A DNA stretch of 64,000 nucleotides from Streptomyces eurocidicus (GCF_002891295.1 NZ_LGUI01000001.1:434001-498000); one strand, 5' to 3'. Counted from the first letter of the stretch, positions 46,811 to 59,950 are shown. Notes: generated by a model not told the origin, from the sequence alone. Translations and numbers: made by a program.

Positions 46811-49485
46811 GGCGCCGTCACCGCCTTGCCGTCGGCGCCGGTCGCGCCGCGCGTGTAGCGGGGGTGGATCAGGCCGACGCAGCTGTACGGCAGGCCGTCC
46901 ACCTCCTCCACGGGGACGCCGCGCTGCCCGGCGAGCAGCCGGACGTGGTCCAGGTCGGACCCGGCGCCGCGCTGGGCGAGGATCTTCCAGGGGACGCGGC
47001 GCAGCAGGACGCGCGTGGTCTCGCCGACGCCGGGCTTGACCAGGTTCACGTCGTGGATGCCGTACTCCTCGCTGATGCGCTCGACGGCCGCCCAGCCCTC
47101 CCAGGTGGGCGCGCGGTCGGCGGCGGCGAACTCCTTGACGTCGGCGGCGACGTCCTCCTCGACCTCGGCGAAGCGGGCGGCGACGGTGTCGAGGAAGGCG
47201 CGGGAGACGTCGGCCCCGGCCAGCTCGCGGTAGAACTTGGCGCCGTGGAAGTCGTCCGGGCCGACGAGGTCCGCGCGCAGCACCGTGCGGGAGATCAGCC
47301 CGGAGACGGTGGAGTTGAGGCAGGCGGAGGGGATGAGGAAGTCGTCCCGGGTGCCGTAGGTGTCGACGCAGTGGCCCGGGTCGGCGAGGACGGCGATCCT
47401 CGGGTCGAAGCCGTCGAACCCGCGCAGCGCCTCGGCGAGTTCGCGGGTGATGGCGCCCTTGCCCGTCCAGCCGTCGACGAAGACGACGTCGGCCGGGTCG
47501 TGGTGGGCGGCGAGCCAGCGCAGCGCGACGGGGTCGATGCCGCGGCCCCGGACGATGGAGACGGCGTAGTGGGGCAGGTCGAGGCCGTGCGCGTGGCGGG
47601 CCCAGCGGCGCATCAGGACGCCCACGGGGGTGCCGGCGCGGGCCAGCGAGACCAGGACCGGACGGGGGGACCGCTCGGCGAGCACGGTCTCGGTGACCAC
47701 GCCGACCGCCCTGGCCATACGGGCGGCGGAGGCGTCGAGCGCGGCGTGGAAGAGGGCCTGGTAGTCGGCGCTCGGCTGGTACTCGACGGGCAGCGACTCG
47801 GCGTAGTGCGCGCCGCCGCTCTGGATGGCCTCCTCGCGCTCCTCGGTGGGCGCCTCCAGGCTGACGTCCGAGAGGTCCTGGAGCAGCCAGCCGACGTCTT
47901 CGGGGGCGTACGAGGAGAAGGCGGGGCCGCGAAGCGGTTCGGGCGTGGGGATGTGGACCTCCGGTGCGTAGGAGGGGACGGTGACGAGCACGACGTGCCC
48001 GGTATGGGCGCCGAGCCGGTCCAGCAGACCGCCGGGGGCGTGCAGTCCGGGCGTGTCGGCCGCCGAGTCGACGACGGCCACGACGGCGTCAAAGCCGGCG
48101 CCCGCGACGTTGTACGCGTAGCGCTCGCCGGGGCCGTCCGCCGGGTCGTCGTGGGCGGGGAAGGCGATACGGGTCCGGATCGCGTACCCGGGGTCGTCGA
48201 CGGGGAGGACGGGCGAGCGGGTGGTGGTGGAGAAACGGACCTCGGCGGGGCCGGTACGGGGTTCCGTGCGGGGTCCGGTGCGGGGTCCGGTACCCGTGCC
48301 GGTGTCCCGGAGTACGTCCTGGAGCGCGGCGGCGAGGCGGAGGGGGGCGTACATGAGCTCTTCGTTGCCGAGCACGAGGACGCGGCGGGGCGCGTCCGGC
48401 CCCGCGGGAGGCGTTTCCCCGTCCGTGGGCACGGTGGCCGGCGCGGCCAGCGCGCCCGCGACGCGGGCGGCCATGCCCGGCAGGGCGGCCTCCAGGCGCG
48501 CCCGGTGCCCGGGGGTGAAGCCGTGCCGGCCCCCGTCGGGCAGGCCCTCGGGCCAGCCGACATCGACGCGGGTCAGGCGCGCGGAAGCCGCCCGGCCGCC
48601 GTCACCGGGCCTCGCCGGACCGGCCTCATGAACCCGGTCGCCGTCCCGCCGGAGTGCCTCCGGCCCTGCGGGGTCCGGAAGCGCGCCCGCACCCGGAAGA
48701 ACGGCCCCTTCCGGCACCGCCCCGCGGTCACCCGCGTCCCGCCCGAGGCGCGCCTCGTGCCGGGCCACCAGCTCCTGGCCCCGTTCCAGCACCCCCTCCG
48801 GCAGGAGCACCGTGCCGGAGGCGAGGGCTATCAGGTCCACGCGGGCGCCCAGGCCCGCCGCGAAGTCGTCCAGGCGCGCGCGGTCCGCCGCGCTCCGCAT
48901 GTCGACGAGGGCGACGACCACGTACCGCTCGCGCGGGAAGCTCGCGTGGAGGGTGGTGATGGTGTTGAGGACGGTGCGGCCGGTGGAGAACTCGTCGTCG
49001 ACCAGGACCAGCGGTCCGTCGCCCGCCAGGAGCTCCGGGTCCTCCGGCAGCAGCAGGTGCGACGTGGCGTGGCTGTGCTCCTCCTCGAAGCCGCCGACCG
49101 GCCGGACACCGACGACCGGGCGGCGCGTGGAGTGCAGGTACGGGGCGAGGGCCAGGCCGTCCGCGACCGCGTGGCCCAGGCCCGTCGCGGTCTCCGCGTA
49201 GCCGAGGACGACCGCCCGCGCCGCGGCCTCGTCACCGAGCAGGTCCCGGACGCGGCGGCCGAGGTCCACCCCGGACCCGTACACGACGGCGGGCGCCGCC
49301 GGCACGTGCTTGCCGAGGACGTGGGAGACGAGGAGGTGCGCGCGCTTCTTGTTCCTCCGCACCGCGAGGCCCAGCAGCGACCTCAGTTCCGGGTCACCCT
49401 CCAGCCCCACGCCGAGCCGGTCCGCCACCCACTGCCCGGACCACTGCCCGGCCTCCTGCCGCGACTCCCGTCCCGATCCCGTCAC
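46807..49485 (-). CDS. PRTase-StiP fusion protein of the ter cluster
   Basis: An 892-aa fusion. The N-terminal domain is a phosphoribosyltransferase with the PRPP loop LVDDEFSTGRT (161-171). A TRSP-like linker domain (about 365-530, VLVLGNEELMYAPLRLA) follows. The C-terminal ~350 residues are StiP-type (FSSYAPEDVGWLLQDL, VEYQPSADYQALFH, VFVDGWTGKGAITRELAEAL, PSACLNSTVSGLISRTVL). In the ter-dependent stress systems, PRTase, StiP, HAD and CitE-like proteins are linked to a proposed nucleoside-like metabolite. GTG start overlaps the upstream lyase stop (4 bases). A Gly/Thr/Pro low-complexity patch lies near 400. Confidence 0.82.
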   Translation of the reverse strand: MTGSGRESRQEAGQWSGQWVADRLGVGLEGDPELRSLLGLAVRRNKKRAHLLVSHVLGKHVPAAPAVVYGSGVDLGRRVRDLLGDEAAARAVVLGYAETATGLGHAVADGLALAPYLHSTRRPVVGVRPVGGFEEEHSHATSHLLLPEDPELLAGDGPLVLVDDEFSTGRTVLNTITTLHASFPRERYVVVALVDMRSAADRARLDDFAAGLGARVDLIALASGTVLLPEGVLERGQELVARHEARLGRDAGDRGAVPEGAVLPGAGALPDPAGPEALRRDGDRVHEAGPARPGDGGRAASARLTRVDVGWPEGLPDGGRHGFTPGHRARLEAALPGMAARVAGALAAPATVPTDGETPPAGPDAPRRVLVLGNEELMYAPLRLAAALQDVLRDTGTGTGPRTGPRTEPRTGPAEVRFSTTTRSPVLPVDDPGYAIRTRIAFPAHDDPADGPGERYAYNVAGAGFDAVVAVVDSAADTPGLHAPGGLLDRLGAHTGHVVLVTVPSYAPEVHIPTPEPLRGPAFSSYAPEDVGWLLQDLSDVSLEAPTEEREEAIQSGGAHYAESLPVEYQPSADYQALFHAALDASAARMARAVGVVTETVLAERSPRPVLVSLARAGTPVGVLMRRWARHAHGLDLPHYAVSIVRGRGIDPVALRWLAAHHDPADVVFVDGWTGKGAITRELAEALRGFDGFDPRIAVLADPGHCVDTYGTRDDFLIPSACLNSTVSGLISRTVLRADLVGPDDFHGAKFYRELAGADVSRAFLDTVAARFAEVEEDVAADVKEFAAADRAPTWEGWAAVERISEEYGIHDVNLVKPGVGETTRVLLRRVPWKILAQRGAGSDLDHVRLLAGQRGVPVEEVDGLPYSCVGLIHPRYTRGATGADGKAVTAP

Positions 49486-50657
49486 GCCGTCGCCCCCACG
49501 CTCGCCGCCAGCAGCTCCACAAAGCTCACGTCCTCCCGCGCGACGCCGAACACCTCGGCGCGCAGCATGATCCGCTCGGCCCAGGCCCGGTGCGGCTTCA
49601 CTTCGTTCATCTTGTTCGTGTAGGCGGAGCGCATCACTCCGCCGCCGTCGCGTTCCGGCCGCAGGATGTCCTCGGCGTCGCTGAACTCCTCGTGGCTGAC
49701 CACGGACAGCGCGTGCACCAGGGCGACGTGCGAGGGGTGGATGCAGGTCTTGCCCTGGAGCCCGTTGGCCCGGTCCAGCTGGATCTCGCGGAGCAGGCCG
49801 TCCATGTCGTGCTCGATGAGGGCGGTGCGCAGCTCCTCCGCCGGGCCGGCGAAGGGCGTCCGGCGCAGCTGGGGCTTGAACATCCGCTCGTGCTGGCGGA
49901 AGTACTCCCAGACCGGTCCGGTGACGGTGAAGCCGCTGCCGTCCGCGCGGCCGAGGACGTTGACGACGTCGGCGATCACGGAGGCGACGAGCTGGACGTC
50001 GTAGGCGGTCATGTCGGGCGCCCGGCGCAGTCCGTACGCGGAGCAGAAGTCCGTCACGCCCAGCCGCAGGGCCAGCACCCGGTCGCGGTACTTGTCGACG
50101 GTGCGGGCTATCCCGGCGAGCGCCTCGGTGCGGGTCTCCAGGTGGAGGAGCTCGGGGGACTCCAGGACGGGCATGGCGAACAGCCGCCGGCCGCAGTCAC
50201 CCTCGGCCAGGGCGAGCGCTTCGAGGAAGGGGACGCCGCGCTCCTCGGTGAACTTCGGCAGGACGAAGCCGGAGAGCAGGCGTCCGGCGGGGCCCAGGCG
50301 GCGCACGAGGTCGGTGATCTGGCCGGGTTCGCGGACCCGGACGAACAGCAGCGGCAGGCTCCGGCCGTCGGCGGCCTGCCGGTCGAGCTCGGCGAACTGG
50401 CGGACGAGGTTCTCCTCCGCGCCCTCCACCTCTTCGTCGCCGATCGAGTCCTCCAGGCAGAGGACCATGGACACCACGCCGCGCTCGGCCTGCTTGCGGA
50501 TGTCGTGGGCGAGGGCGGGGCGGGTGGCGGGGCTGTAGAGCGTGGCGCCGAGGGCGACGGCGAGCGTACGGGCCGGGGAGTCGGCGTCGAACGCGCCGGG
50601 CTCTCTATGGAACAGCCCATTCCGCACCGAGGGCGCAAGGTGTTCGAAATGCCTCAT
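49482..50657 (-). CDS. HpcH/HpaI (CitE-like) aldolase/lyase of the ter cluster
   Basis: A 391-aa TIM-barrel lyase. Segments [32 protein letters not shown] (Glu and Asp metal region), [21 protein letters not shown], and [21 protein letters not shown] are typical of CitE-like enzymes. It probably acts on a carboxylated metabolite in the ter-linked pathway. It is the first gene of a three-gene operon with the PRTase-StiP fusion and the HAD gene. Divergent from the TerD gene at 50894. Confidence 0.85.
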   Translation of the reverse strand: MRHFEHLAPSVRNGLFHREPGAFDADSPARTLAVALGATLYSPATRPALAHDIRKQAERGVVSMVLCLEDSIGDEEVEGAEENLVRQFAELDRQAADGRSLPLLFVRVREPGQITDLVRRLGPAGRLLSGFVLPKFTEERGVPFLEALALAEGDCGRRLFAMPVLESPELLHLETRTEALAGIARTVDKYRDRVLALRLGVTDFCSAYGLRRAPDMTAYDVQLVASVIADVVNVLGRADGSGFTVTGPVWEYFRQHERMFKPQLRRTPFAGPAEELRTALIEHDMDGLLREIQLDRANGLQGKTCIHPSHVALVHALSVVSHEEFSDAEDILRPERDGGGVMRSAYTNKMNEVKPHRAWAERIMLRAEVFGVAREDVSFVELLAASVGATA

Positions 50658-50893
50658 TACTCTCCCCGTGTGCCACGTCCCACCGGACCGTCCAGCCGGA
50701 AGCGTGGCCGATTATCGTACGTCCGGCGACGGGTCAAGAGTTCCCCAAGCGCATGAAAATCTGGCCAGCCGCATGGGTACACTGCGCGTCTTCATCGCGA
50801 CGTACGGCCGCTTCCCCGGCGTCTCCCCCACCGTCCTCCGGTCGGGTGGGACCTGCGTTGTCCCCGGCCCGCACGGGAGGGCAGGATTGCGGC

Positions 50894-51781
50894 ATGACGC
50901 ACGCCATGCCGAAGGGGTCGAACATCCCGCTGGACGCCCGGAACGTACGGGCCGTACTGCGCTGGACCCCCGGGCCGGGTGTCCCGGACGTGGACGCCTC
51001 CGCACTGCTGGTGGACGGCGGCGGCCGGGTGCGCTCCGACGAGGACTTCGTCTTCTACAACCAGCCCCGCCACCCCTCCGGGGCCGTCCGGCACCTCGCC
51101 AAGAAACGGCTGGTCGAGGGCGCCACGGACGCGATCGAGGCCGACCTCGCGGCCCTGGAGCCCGCCGTCGACCGCATCGTGCTCGCCGCGTCCGCGGACG
51201 GCGGCCCCTTCGGGCTCGTCCCGGACCTGTGCGTGCTGCTCTACGACGCCGCCGCGGCCGGCGCCCGGGCCGACGAACCCCTCGCGCGCTTCGACGTCCG
51301 GCCGGAGACCGGCTCGGAGACCGCCATGATCTGCGGCGAGCTCTACCGGCGCGGCGAGGGCTGGAAGTTCCGGGCCCTGGGGCAGGGGTACGCGTCCGGG
51401 CTGGTGGGGCTGGCGACGGAGTTCGGGATCTCGGTCGACGAGGAGGAGGGCGGCGAGGCCGACGACGCCGGGGCCGACTCCGCGGCGGCGGGCGCGGCCG
51501 TGGCCGAGCCCGCACAGTCGGCCGATCCGGAGCCTCAGCCTGTGCCGCAGCCGCAGCCGCAGCCGCAGCCCGTGGCACAGCCTCAGCCGCAGTCCGGGTA
51601 CGGGTACCCGCCGCCGCCTCCCATGCCGCCTTCGCCGCCCGTGCTCCCGGCGCAGCCGGCGTACGGACATCCGCAGCAGCCCGCGGTGCAGCCCGCCTAT
51701 GGGTATCCGCAGGGGCGGCCGGTGCCGGATCCCGGGTTCCGGCTGCCGCCGCAGGGGCCGCAGTTCCAGCCGAACCGGTAG
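50894..51781 (+). CDS. TerD family protein with Pro/Gln-rich tail
   Basis: A 295-aa protein. Residues 1-180 form a TerD domain ([47 protein letters not shown] and [20 protein letters not shown]). The C-terminal ~100 residues are disordered: acidic, then PQ-rich (QPQPQPQ) and finally YGYP/PPP repeats. TerD domains bind Ca2+ through acidic loops; here the DxDAS-like start is retained. The tail is longer than in the other two copies of this window. It is the only ter gene on the plus strand, divergent from the lyase operon. Confidence 0.83.
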   Translation: MTHAMPKGSNIPLDARNVRAVLRWTPGPGVPDVDASALLVDGGGRVRSDEDFVFYNQPRHPSGAVRHLAKKRLVEGATDAIEADLAALEPAVDRIVLAASADGGPFGLVPDLCVLLYDAAAAGARADEPLARFDVRPETGSETAMICGELYRRGEGWKFRALGQGYASGLVGLATEFGISVDEEEGGEADDAGADSAAAGAAVAEPAQSADPEPQPVPQPQPQPQPVAQPQPQSGYGYPPPPPMPPSPPVLPAQPAYGHPQQPAVQPAYGYPQGRPVPDPGFRLPPQGPQFQPNR

Positions 51782-51860
51782 GCCCCGCAGGGCTTTTCCC
51801 GGCCGCGCCCCTTCCCGCCGCCCGGGGGCTTCGCCCCCGGGCCCCCTTCCGCGCTGCCGC

Positions 51861-51900
51861 GCGGTGTCCTCAAGCGCCGGACGGGCTGAGAACTCAGCCC
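51861..51900. repeat. Streptomyces intergenic palindrome, short copy
   Basis: GCGGTGTCCTCAAGCGCCGG and the following ACGGGCTGAGAACTCAGCCC match the left arm of the longer copy at 59874-59950. It lies between the convergent TerD and TerA-like genes and could serve as terminator. Confidence 0.6.
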
Positions 51901-51901
51901 C

Positions 51902-52648
51902 TCACACCTTCGTCTTGTACCCCCGCCCCCACTGGAGTCCCCACCCGTACAGCCGGTCCAGCTCCGCCTGGAAGCCGTACACATACTTCATCTCACGCCG
52001 CAGCGTGACCTCCCCCTTGTTGTTCTCCAGCATCACCACGGCGCACGACCGGGCCTCCGGCGCGCGCTCGTGGAGCGCGATCTCGATCCGGGGGCCGTTG
52101 CCGGGGTAGAGCGTGACCATCGCGTGCGTACGGTCGAACGCCGGGGTCCCGTCATAGATGTAGACGAAGATCAGCAGGCGTTTGATCTGCGCGTGGTGGT
52201 CCATGTTGACGTAGATGGTCTCGCCTGAGCCGGAGCCGAACCGGTCGTCCCCGCTGAGCTTGACGTACGGCGGGCTGTTGAGACTGCCCATTATCGAGCC
52301 GAGGGGCTGGACCACCCCTTTCGAGCCGTCCGCCAGCTCGTACATACAGGCGAGGTCGAGGTCCACATTGACGAAGGCCGGACCCTGCGACTGCACCATC
52401 TCGGGCCGGAACTTCCGCAGCGGGTGGCGCAGTCCCTCGCTCAGCGAGGGGCGCTCGCCGAAGTCCGAGGAGGTGCGCATCCGCCAGGAGAGGTTCACCC
52501 GGAGGTTTCCGGTGACGGCGCCCTGCTTGGTGAGGGAGAAGGTGGGATGACGCTTGGTGAGCTCCACCGCGCCGCTGGCGCCGCCGAAGTCGAGCTGCTG
52601 TGTGCCCGGCCGTCCCCAGCCGCCGAGGAACTTGTCCCAGATAGCCAT
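51902..52648 (-). CDS. TerA-like (TerD-superfamily) protein
   Basis: A 248-aa protein. Start MAIWDKFLGGWGRPG, then a TerD-superfamily beta-sandwich: VNVDLDLACMYELADGSKGV, PYVKLSGDDRFGSGSGETIYVNMDH, LLIFVYIYDGTPAFD, IEIALHERAPEARSCAVVML. This matches TerA/TerZ-like stress proteins. It is in the ter cluster with TerC(DUF475) directly upstream (minus strand). The ATG at 52648 is chosen for spacing; ATG 52654 is also possible. Confidence 0.75.
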   Translation of the reverse strand: MAIWDKFLGGWGRPGTQQLDFGGASGAVELTKRHPTFSLTKQGAVTGNLRVNLSWRMRTSSDFGERPSLSEGLRHPLRKFRPEMVQSQGPAFVNVDLDLACMYELADGSKGVVQPLGSIMGSLNSPPYVKLSGDDRFGSGSGETIYVNMDHHAQIKRLLIFVYIYDGTPAFDRTHAMVTLYPGNGPRIEIALHERAPEARSCAVVMLENNKGEVTLRREMKYVYGFQAELDRLYGWGLQWGRGYKTKV

Positions 52649-52752
52649 GGCCATGAAACCCCCACCCCATTCGAGCGCCGACCGCGAAAGGGGCGGCCGT
52701 GAGGTGACCCTCACGACCGCCCCGATCAGAGCGTTCCTCAAATGTGCCAGGG

Positions 52753-53883
52753 TCACACCCCGGAGGAGACTTCCGCCTTCTCCCCCGCGCCCTCGGCGAT
52801 GGCCCGGTTGCGGCGCACCGAGGACCAGAAGGACCAGCCGATGAGCGCCACGCCGATGAGGCCCGTGACGAGCTCGGGGACCTCGTACCGGATGCTGATC
52901 ATGAGGATCACGGCCAGCGCGCCGATGGCGTAGTGCGCGCCGTGCTCCAGGTAGACGTAGTCGTCCAGGGTTCCCTTGCGGACCAGGTAGACCGTGAGCG
53001 AACGTACGTACATGGCACCGATGCCCAGGCCCAGCGCCATCAGGACGATGTCGTTGGTGATGGCGAAGGCGCCGATGACACCGTCGAAGGAGAAGGACGC
53101 GTCCAGGACCTCCAGGTAGAGGAACATAAAGAACGCGGCCTGGCCGGCCAGCAGGATCGCCGGCTTCTTCTTGCCGGTCCTCTTGGCCTCCTCCTCCGCC
53201 TCATGCTCGCGCTCCTCCTCTTCCTCGAGCTTGTCCTCGAAGTAGCCGGAGAGCCCGCCCACGATCAGGTAGGTGATCAGACCCGCGATGCCCGCGAGCA
53301 GCACCGTGGCCGCCTTGTCGACATGCGTGCCGCCGTGCTGGTGCGCCTGCGTGGCGAAGGTCATCGCCGAGATCAGCAGGACGATCAGCGCGATGCAGAC
53401 GGACAGCATGTCGATCTTGCCGAGCTTGGCCAGCGGCCGCTCCAGCCAGGCGAGCCACTGGATGTCACGGTCCTCGAAGATAAAGTCGAGGAAGATCATC
53501 AGCAGGAACATCCCACCGAAGGCCGCGATGGCCGGGTGGGCGTCGGTCACCAGCTGCTGGTAGTGGTCCTTCTCGTTCAGCGCGAGGTCGACCGCCTCGA
53601 TGGGGCCGATCTTGGCGGTGATCGCCACGATCACCACCGGGAAGACGAGGCGCATACCGAAGACAGCGATCAGGACGCCGACCGTGAGGAAGATCTTCTG
53701 CCAGAAGGCATTCATCTTCTGCAGGACCCCGGCGTTGACCACGGCGTTGTCGAAGGACAGCGAGATCTCGAGGATGGACAGGATCGCGACGATGCCGAAC
53801 GCTTTCCAGTCCCCATAGAGCCACGCTGCCGCCAGTCCCACGGCGGTGACGCCGAAGGACCAGCCGAAGGTTTTCAGAACCAC
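52753..53883 (-). CDS. DUF475 (TerC-superfamily) membrane protein
   Basis: A 376-aa protein with about nine helices. ILEISLSFDNAVVNAGVLQKM near residue 38 and LEVLDASFSFDGVIGAFAIT near 262 are the paired SFDNA/SFDG motifs, whose acidic residues bind the transported metal in TerC-type proteins. A cytoplasmic KLEEEEEREHEAEEEAKR segment sits between. It probably exports Mn2+ or another divalent metal. GTG start. Part of the minus-strand ter operon. Confidence 0.85.
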   Translation of the reverse strand: MVLKTFGWSFGVTAVGLAAAWLYGDWKAFGIVAILSILEISLSFDNAVVNAGVLQKMNAFWQKIFLTVGVLIAVFGMRLVFPVVIVAITAKIGPIEAVDLALNEKDHYQQLVTDAHPAIAAFGGMFLLMIFLDFIFEDRDIQWLAWLERPLAKLGKIDMLSVCIALIVLLISAMTFATQAHQHGGTHVDKAATVLLAGIAGLITYLIVGGLSGYFEDKLEEEEEREHEAEEEAKRTGKKKPAILLAGQAAFFMFLYLEVLDASFSFDGVIGAFAITNDIVLMALGLGIGAMYVRSLTVYLVRKGTLDDYVYLEHGAHYAIGALAVILMISIRYEVPELVTGLIGVALIGWSFWSSVRRNRAIAEGAGEKAEVSSGV

Positions 53884-53931
53884 TGGCCACCCAATCGTGT
53901 AAGTACGAGGTCCCCCGCGCGGTGCGCGGCT

Positions 53932-54507
53932 TTACGAAACGTTGACCCCGAAGTCTAGAGCGATGCCCCGTAGCCCTGACGCGTACCCCTGTCCCACCGC
54001 CCGGAACTTCCACTCGCCGCCGTACCGGTAGACCTCGCCGAAGATCATCGCGGTTTCGCTGGAGGCGTCCTCGCTGAGGTCGTAGCGGGCGAGCTCGGAG
54101 CCGTCGGCCTGGTTGACGACGCGGATGTAGGCGTTGCTGACCTGGCCGAAGCTCTGGCCGCGGGCGTCGGCGTCATGGATGGAGACCGGGAAGACGATCT
54201 TGTCGCAGGCCGCCGGCACCTTGGTGAGGTCGACCAGGATCGACTCGTCGTCGCCCTCGCCCTCACCGGTGAGGTTGTCACCGGTGTGCTCGACGGACTC
54301 CTCGGGGCTCTTGAGGTTGTTGTAGAAGACGAAGTACTCGTCCCCGAGCACCCGGCCCGAGGCGCACAGCAGGGCGCTGGCGTCGAGGTCGAAGGGCGCT
54401 CCGGTGGTGGAGCGCGCGTCCCAGCCGAGACCGACGGTCACATTGGTGAGGTTCGGTGCGGCCTTGGAGAGGGAGACATTGCCTCCCTTGGCGAGCGTGA
54501 CGCCCAT
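53932..54507 (-). CDS. terD: TerD family protein
   Basis: A 191-aa TerD domain. [56 protein letters not shown] (Ca2+-binding acidic loop), [20 protein letters not shown] and [25 protein letters not shown] are the family blocks. TerD binds Ca2+ and takes part in stress and tellurite-resistance complexes, probably on the inner membrane side. It is 73% or so similar to the next TerD, a local duplication. Confidence 0.92.
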   Translation of the reverse strand: MGVTLAKGGNVSLSKAAPNLTNVTVGLGWDARSTTGAPFDLDASALLCASGRVLGDEYFVFYNNLKSPEESVEHTGDNLTGEGEGDDESILVDLTKVPAACDKIVFPVSIHDADARGQSFGQVSNAYIRVVNQADGSELARYDLSEDASSETAMIFGEVYRYGGEWKFRAVGQGYASGLRGIALDFGVNVS

Positions 54508-54631
54508 GTTTTCTGTTCCTCCCCGGGATGGAAAAAGGGTCGTGATGTACGTCCGGCGCCGCACGCCGGTGCCCATGACCATGCCATGGGCGGGCGTGCG
54601 GCGCCGGGCGCCGCCGGTGTACCGGCCGGAC

Positions 54632-55207
54632 TCAGACGTTGACGCCGAAGTCCTGCGCGATGCCGCGCAGACCCGAGGCGTAGCCCTGGCCGATGGCCCG
54701 GAACTTCCACTCGGCGCCGTTGCGGTACAGCTCGCCGAAGACCATGGCGGTCTCGGTCGAGGCGTCCTCGCTGAGGTCGTAGCGGGCGAGCTCGGTGTTG
54801 TCGGCCTGGTTCACGACGCGGATGTAGGCGTTGCGCACCTGGCCGAAGCTCTGCTGGCGGCCCTCGGCCTCGTAGATCGAGACCGGGAACACGATCTTGT
54901 GGACGTCGGCGGGCACCCCGGCCAGGTTGACCTTGATGGCCTCGTCGTCGCCCTCGCCCTCACCGGTGAGGTTGTCACCGGTGTGCTCGACGGAACCGTC
55001 GGGGCTCTTGAGGTTGTTGAAGAAGACGAAGTTCTGGTCGTTGGCGACCTTGCCCTGGTCGTTCGTCAGCAGCGCGCTGGCGTCCAGGTCGAAGTCCGTA
55101 CCGGTGGTGGTACGGGCGTCCCAGCCGAGACCGACGATGACCGCGGTCAGGTTGGGGGCCGCCTTGGTCAGCGAGACGTTGCCGCCCTTGCTGAGACTGA
55201 CTCCCAC
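54632..55207 (-). CDS. terD: TerD family protein (second copy)
   Basis: A 191-aa TerD domain. [20 protein letters not shown] and [19 protein letters not shown] open it, [17 protein letters not shown] is the Ca2+ loop, and [20 protein letters not shown] follows. It is a near-parallel of the copy at 53932 and the first ter gene on this strand, 124 bp upstream of it. GTG at 55207 is chosen because the family begins M-G-V-S-L-x-K-G. Confidence 0.92.
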   Translation of the reverse strand: MGVSLSKGGNVSLTKAAPNLTAVIVGLGWDARTTTGTDFDLDASALLTNDQGKVANDQNFVFFNNLKSPDGSVEHTGDNLTGEGEGDDEAIKVNLAGVPADVHKIVFPVSIYEAEGRQQSFGQVRNAYIRVVNQADNTELARYDLSEDASTETAMVFGELYRNGAEWKFRAIGQGYASGLRGIAQDFGVNV

Positions 55208-55431
55208 GAGTCCTCCATTGGTTCGAGGGGGCCGGAACCATTCGGCGAGACCTGTGCCCCCGTTGTGCGATGGCATCCGATCAACGTTTGGATCCTAGTG
55301 ACCGGTTCCCACCGATTACAGGCTTCTTGCACGCGGACCGTACCCGGAGCGCGCGGACGGCCGAACCTCGGCCGGACGAGAGCCCCGGGCGTCTGGGGAA
55401 AAACTTACGGAAAAGGGTTCGGCGAGGGACC

Positions 55432-55890
55432 TCAGAGGGCCGCGAGGGCCGCGGTGTACTCGTTCAGGTCGCGCGCGTCGGGCAGCCCGTTGACGACGGT
55501 CCAGCGGACCACGCCCTCCTTGTCGATGATGAAGGTGCCGCGCACCGCGCAGCCCTTCTCCTCGTCGAAGACGCCGTAGTCGCGGCTGGTGGCGCCGTGC
55601 GGCCAGAAGTCGGAGAGCAGCGGGTAGTCCAGGCCCTCCTGCTCGGCGAAGACGCGCAGCGAGAACGGGGCGTCGTTGGAGACGGCCAGCAGCTGCGTGT
55701 CGTCGTTGGCGAACTTCGGGAGCTCGTCGCGCAGGGCGCACAGCTCGCCGGTGCACACGCCGGTGAAGGCGAAGGGGTAGAAGAGCAGGACGACGTTCTT
55801 CTCGCCGCGGAAGTCGGAGAGCCGGACGGTCTCGCCGTGCTGGTTCTTCAGCTCGAAGTCCGGAGCCTTGGTGCCGACATCGATCGCCAT
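55432..55890 (-). CDS. Peroxiredoxin (AhpE-like)
   Basis: A 152-aa thiol peroxidase. The peroxidatic Cys46 is in [12 protein letters not shown] (T-x-x-C pattern) with a possible partner Cys51. The second Cys region contains [15 protein letters not shown]. It reduces H2O2 and alkyl hydroperoxides in the cytoplasm. It lies between the ter cluster and DUF3052, as in many Streptomyces chromosomes. A stress link with the ter genes is plausible. Confidence 0.9.
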   Translation of the reverse strand: MAIDVGTKAPDFELKNQHGETVRLSDFRGEKNVVLLFYPFAFTGVCTGELCALRDELPKFANDDTQLLAVSNDAPFSLRVFAEQEGLDYPLLSDFWPHGATSRDYGVFDEEKGCAVRGTFIIDKEGVVRWTVVNGLPDARDLNEYTAALAAL

Positions 55891-56100
55891 GGATTCGCTT
55901 CCCTCTCTCGACAGGAGCCGGTCCCTGGGCGCTGGGCGAGTCGCTCCCTCCCGCGACCCCGGCCACCGGCGGGTAGGCGGCCAGTGTGTCACTGCGCGCC
56001 GGCGCACCACGCACCGCGCCCCCCGGTGGGGCCTTCCCCAGCCTTCGCTGGGTGGGGCCGCCGGGGGGCGCGGTGGCGGTTTTCGGCTACGCCGGGGGCG

Positions 56101-56523
56101 TCAGCGCTTGGGGGCAACCATGCGGGTGCCCGTCCAGTCCTTGGCCACGCTGATGCTCTTGGTCTGGCTCAGGCCCGCGGTCTGGGACGCCTCGTTGATG
56201 TCGCTCGGCTCGATGTAGCCGTCGCGGCCGGTCTTCGGGGTCATCAGCCAGATGTCCCCGCCGTCCTCGAGCATGCCGATGGCGTCCACGAGCGCGTCCG
56301 TCAGGTCGCCGTCATCGTCACGGAACCACAGGACGACGGCGTCGGCCACGTCGTCGTAGTCCTCGTCGACGAGGTCCTGGCCGGTGATCTCCTCAATGGC
56401 CTCGCGGAGCTCCTGATCGACATCGTCGTCGTAGCCGATCTCCTGGACCACCTGTCCGGGCTGGAAACCCAGCCTGGCGGCAGGGTTGGTCCGCTCCTCC
56501 GCGTGGTCCGCGGTCGCGCTCAC
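56101..56523 (-). CDS. DUF3052 family protein
   Basis: A 140-aa acidic protein: GQVVQEIGYDDDVDQELREA, DLVDEDYDDVADAVVLWFRD, LEDGGDIWLMTPKTGRDGYI and SVAKDWTGTRMVAPKR. DUF3052 is found throughout actinobacteria, commonly beside aceE. Its molecular role is unknown. GTG start at 56523. Divergent from aceE with a 493-bp gap. Confidence 0.85.
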   Translation of the reverse strand: MSATADHAEERTNPAARLGFQPGQVVQEIGYDDDVDQELREAIEEITGQDLVDEDYDDVADAVVLWFRDDDGDLTDALVDAIGMLEDGGDIWLMTPKTGRDGYIEPSDINEASQTAGLSQTKSISVAKDWTGTRMVAPKR

Positions 56524-57016
56524 GGATTGCCTCCTGTCATCTTTCGAGAAAGTGTCTTGTGTCCCTCGCATACGCGAGGCATTGGCGGTAGTCCACACGT
56601 GCCGGGCGGTTCGCGCAAGTACCGGGCCATCGAGACCGCCGAAACGGTGACGGAAGCGGCCGTCTCGCCGCAACTCCAACGACGGAAGAGCACAGGCGAG
56701 TGATTCACGCCACAGTATTCTGCCGGGTTTGCCGAGGCGCACCGCCGGATTGCGGCGATCAGGCCCGAACGGCCGTACACGAACGACCCCCATAGGGGGC
56801 GTATGGTTGCGATTTGGCCGTCGAAAGTCGGCCGGTCCTCGCCTTGTCGTCTCGCCAAGCGGTGGTTACCGCCCAGTAGAGATGACGTTTTCGCTGTCGC
56901 GGTCCACGATGGGAGCGCGCGCGACTTAGCCAGAGGCAGCAACAGAGACAGCGTTTGCCCGCGTGCGCATCGAATGCGTGCAGAGCACGACACGACCCGA
57001 ACAGCGAAGGAACAGC
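56524..57016. other. Divergent promoter region of DUF3052 and aceE
   Basis: 493 bp with no gene recognised. A small palindrome CCCCCATAGGGGG lies at 56787-56799. A GGAAC ribosome site is just before the aceE GTG. The stretch should hold the aceE promoter and its control site. Confidence 0.5.
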
Positions 57017-59749
<2,733 letters not shown>

Positions 59750-59782
59750 TCGTTTCGCACTGGGCGGTACCACCGCTTTCCA

Positions 59783-59828
59783 CGCCACGGCCCCCCGGCC
59801 GGCATCCGCCGGCCGGGGGGCCGTGGCG
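59783..59828 (+). terminator. Terminator after aceE
   Basis: A perfect 21-bp stem (59783-59803 with 59808-59828) and a 4-nt loop, 34 bp past the aceE stop. Only TTT follows, but the stem is very strong. Confidence 0.85.
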
Positions 59829-59873
59829 TTTCCCGGGAAGAGGCAGCCCTGTCGCCGCCTCTTCCCGCTTCGC

Positions 59874-59950
59874 GCGGTGTCCTCAATCGCCGGACGGGCT
59901 GGATTTGCCCGGTTCCGGGCGACAACTCAGCCCGTCCGGCGTTTGAGGAC
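59874..59950. repeat. Streptomyces intergenic palindrome, long copy
   Basis: Arms GTCCTCAATCGCCGGACG... (59879-59901) and its near-complement ending GTTTGAGGAC (59928-59950) fold into a long stem. The left arm recurs at 51861. Such elements are common between convergent Streptomyces genes. Confidence 0.7.
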
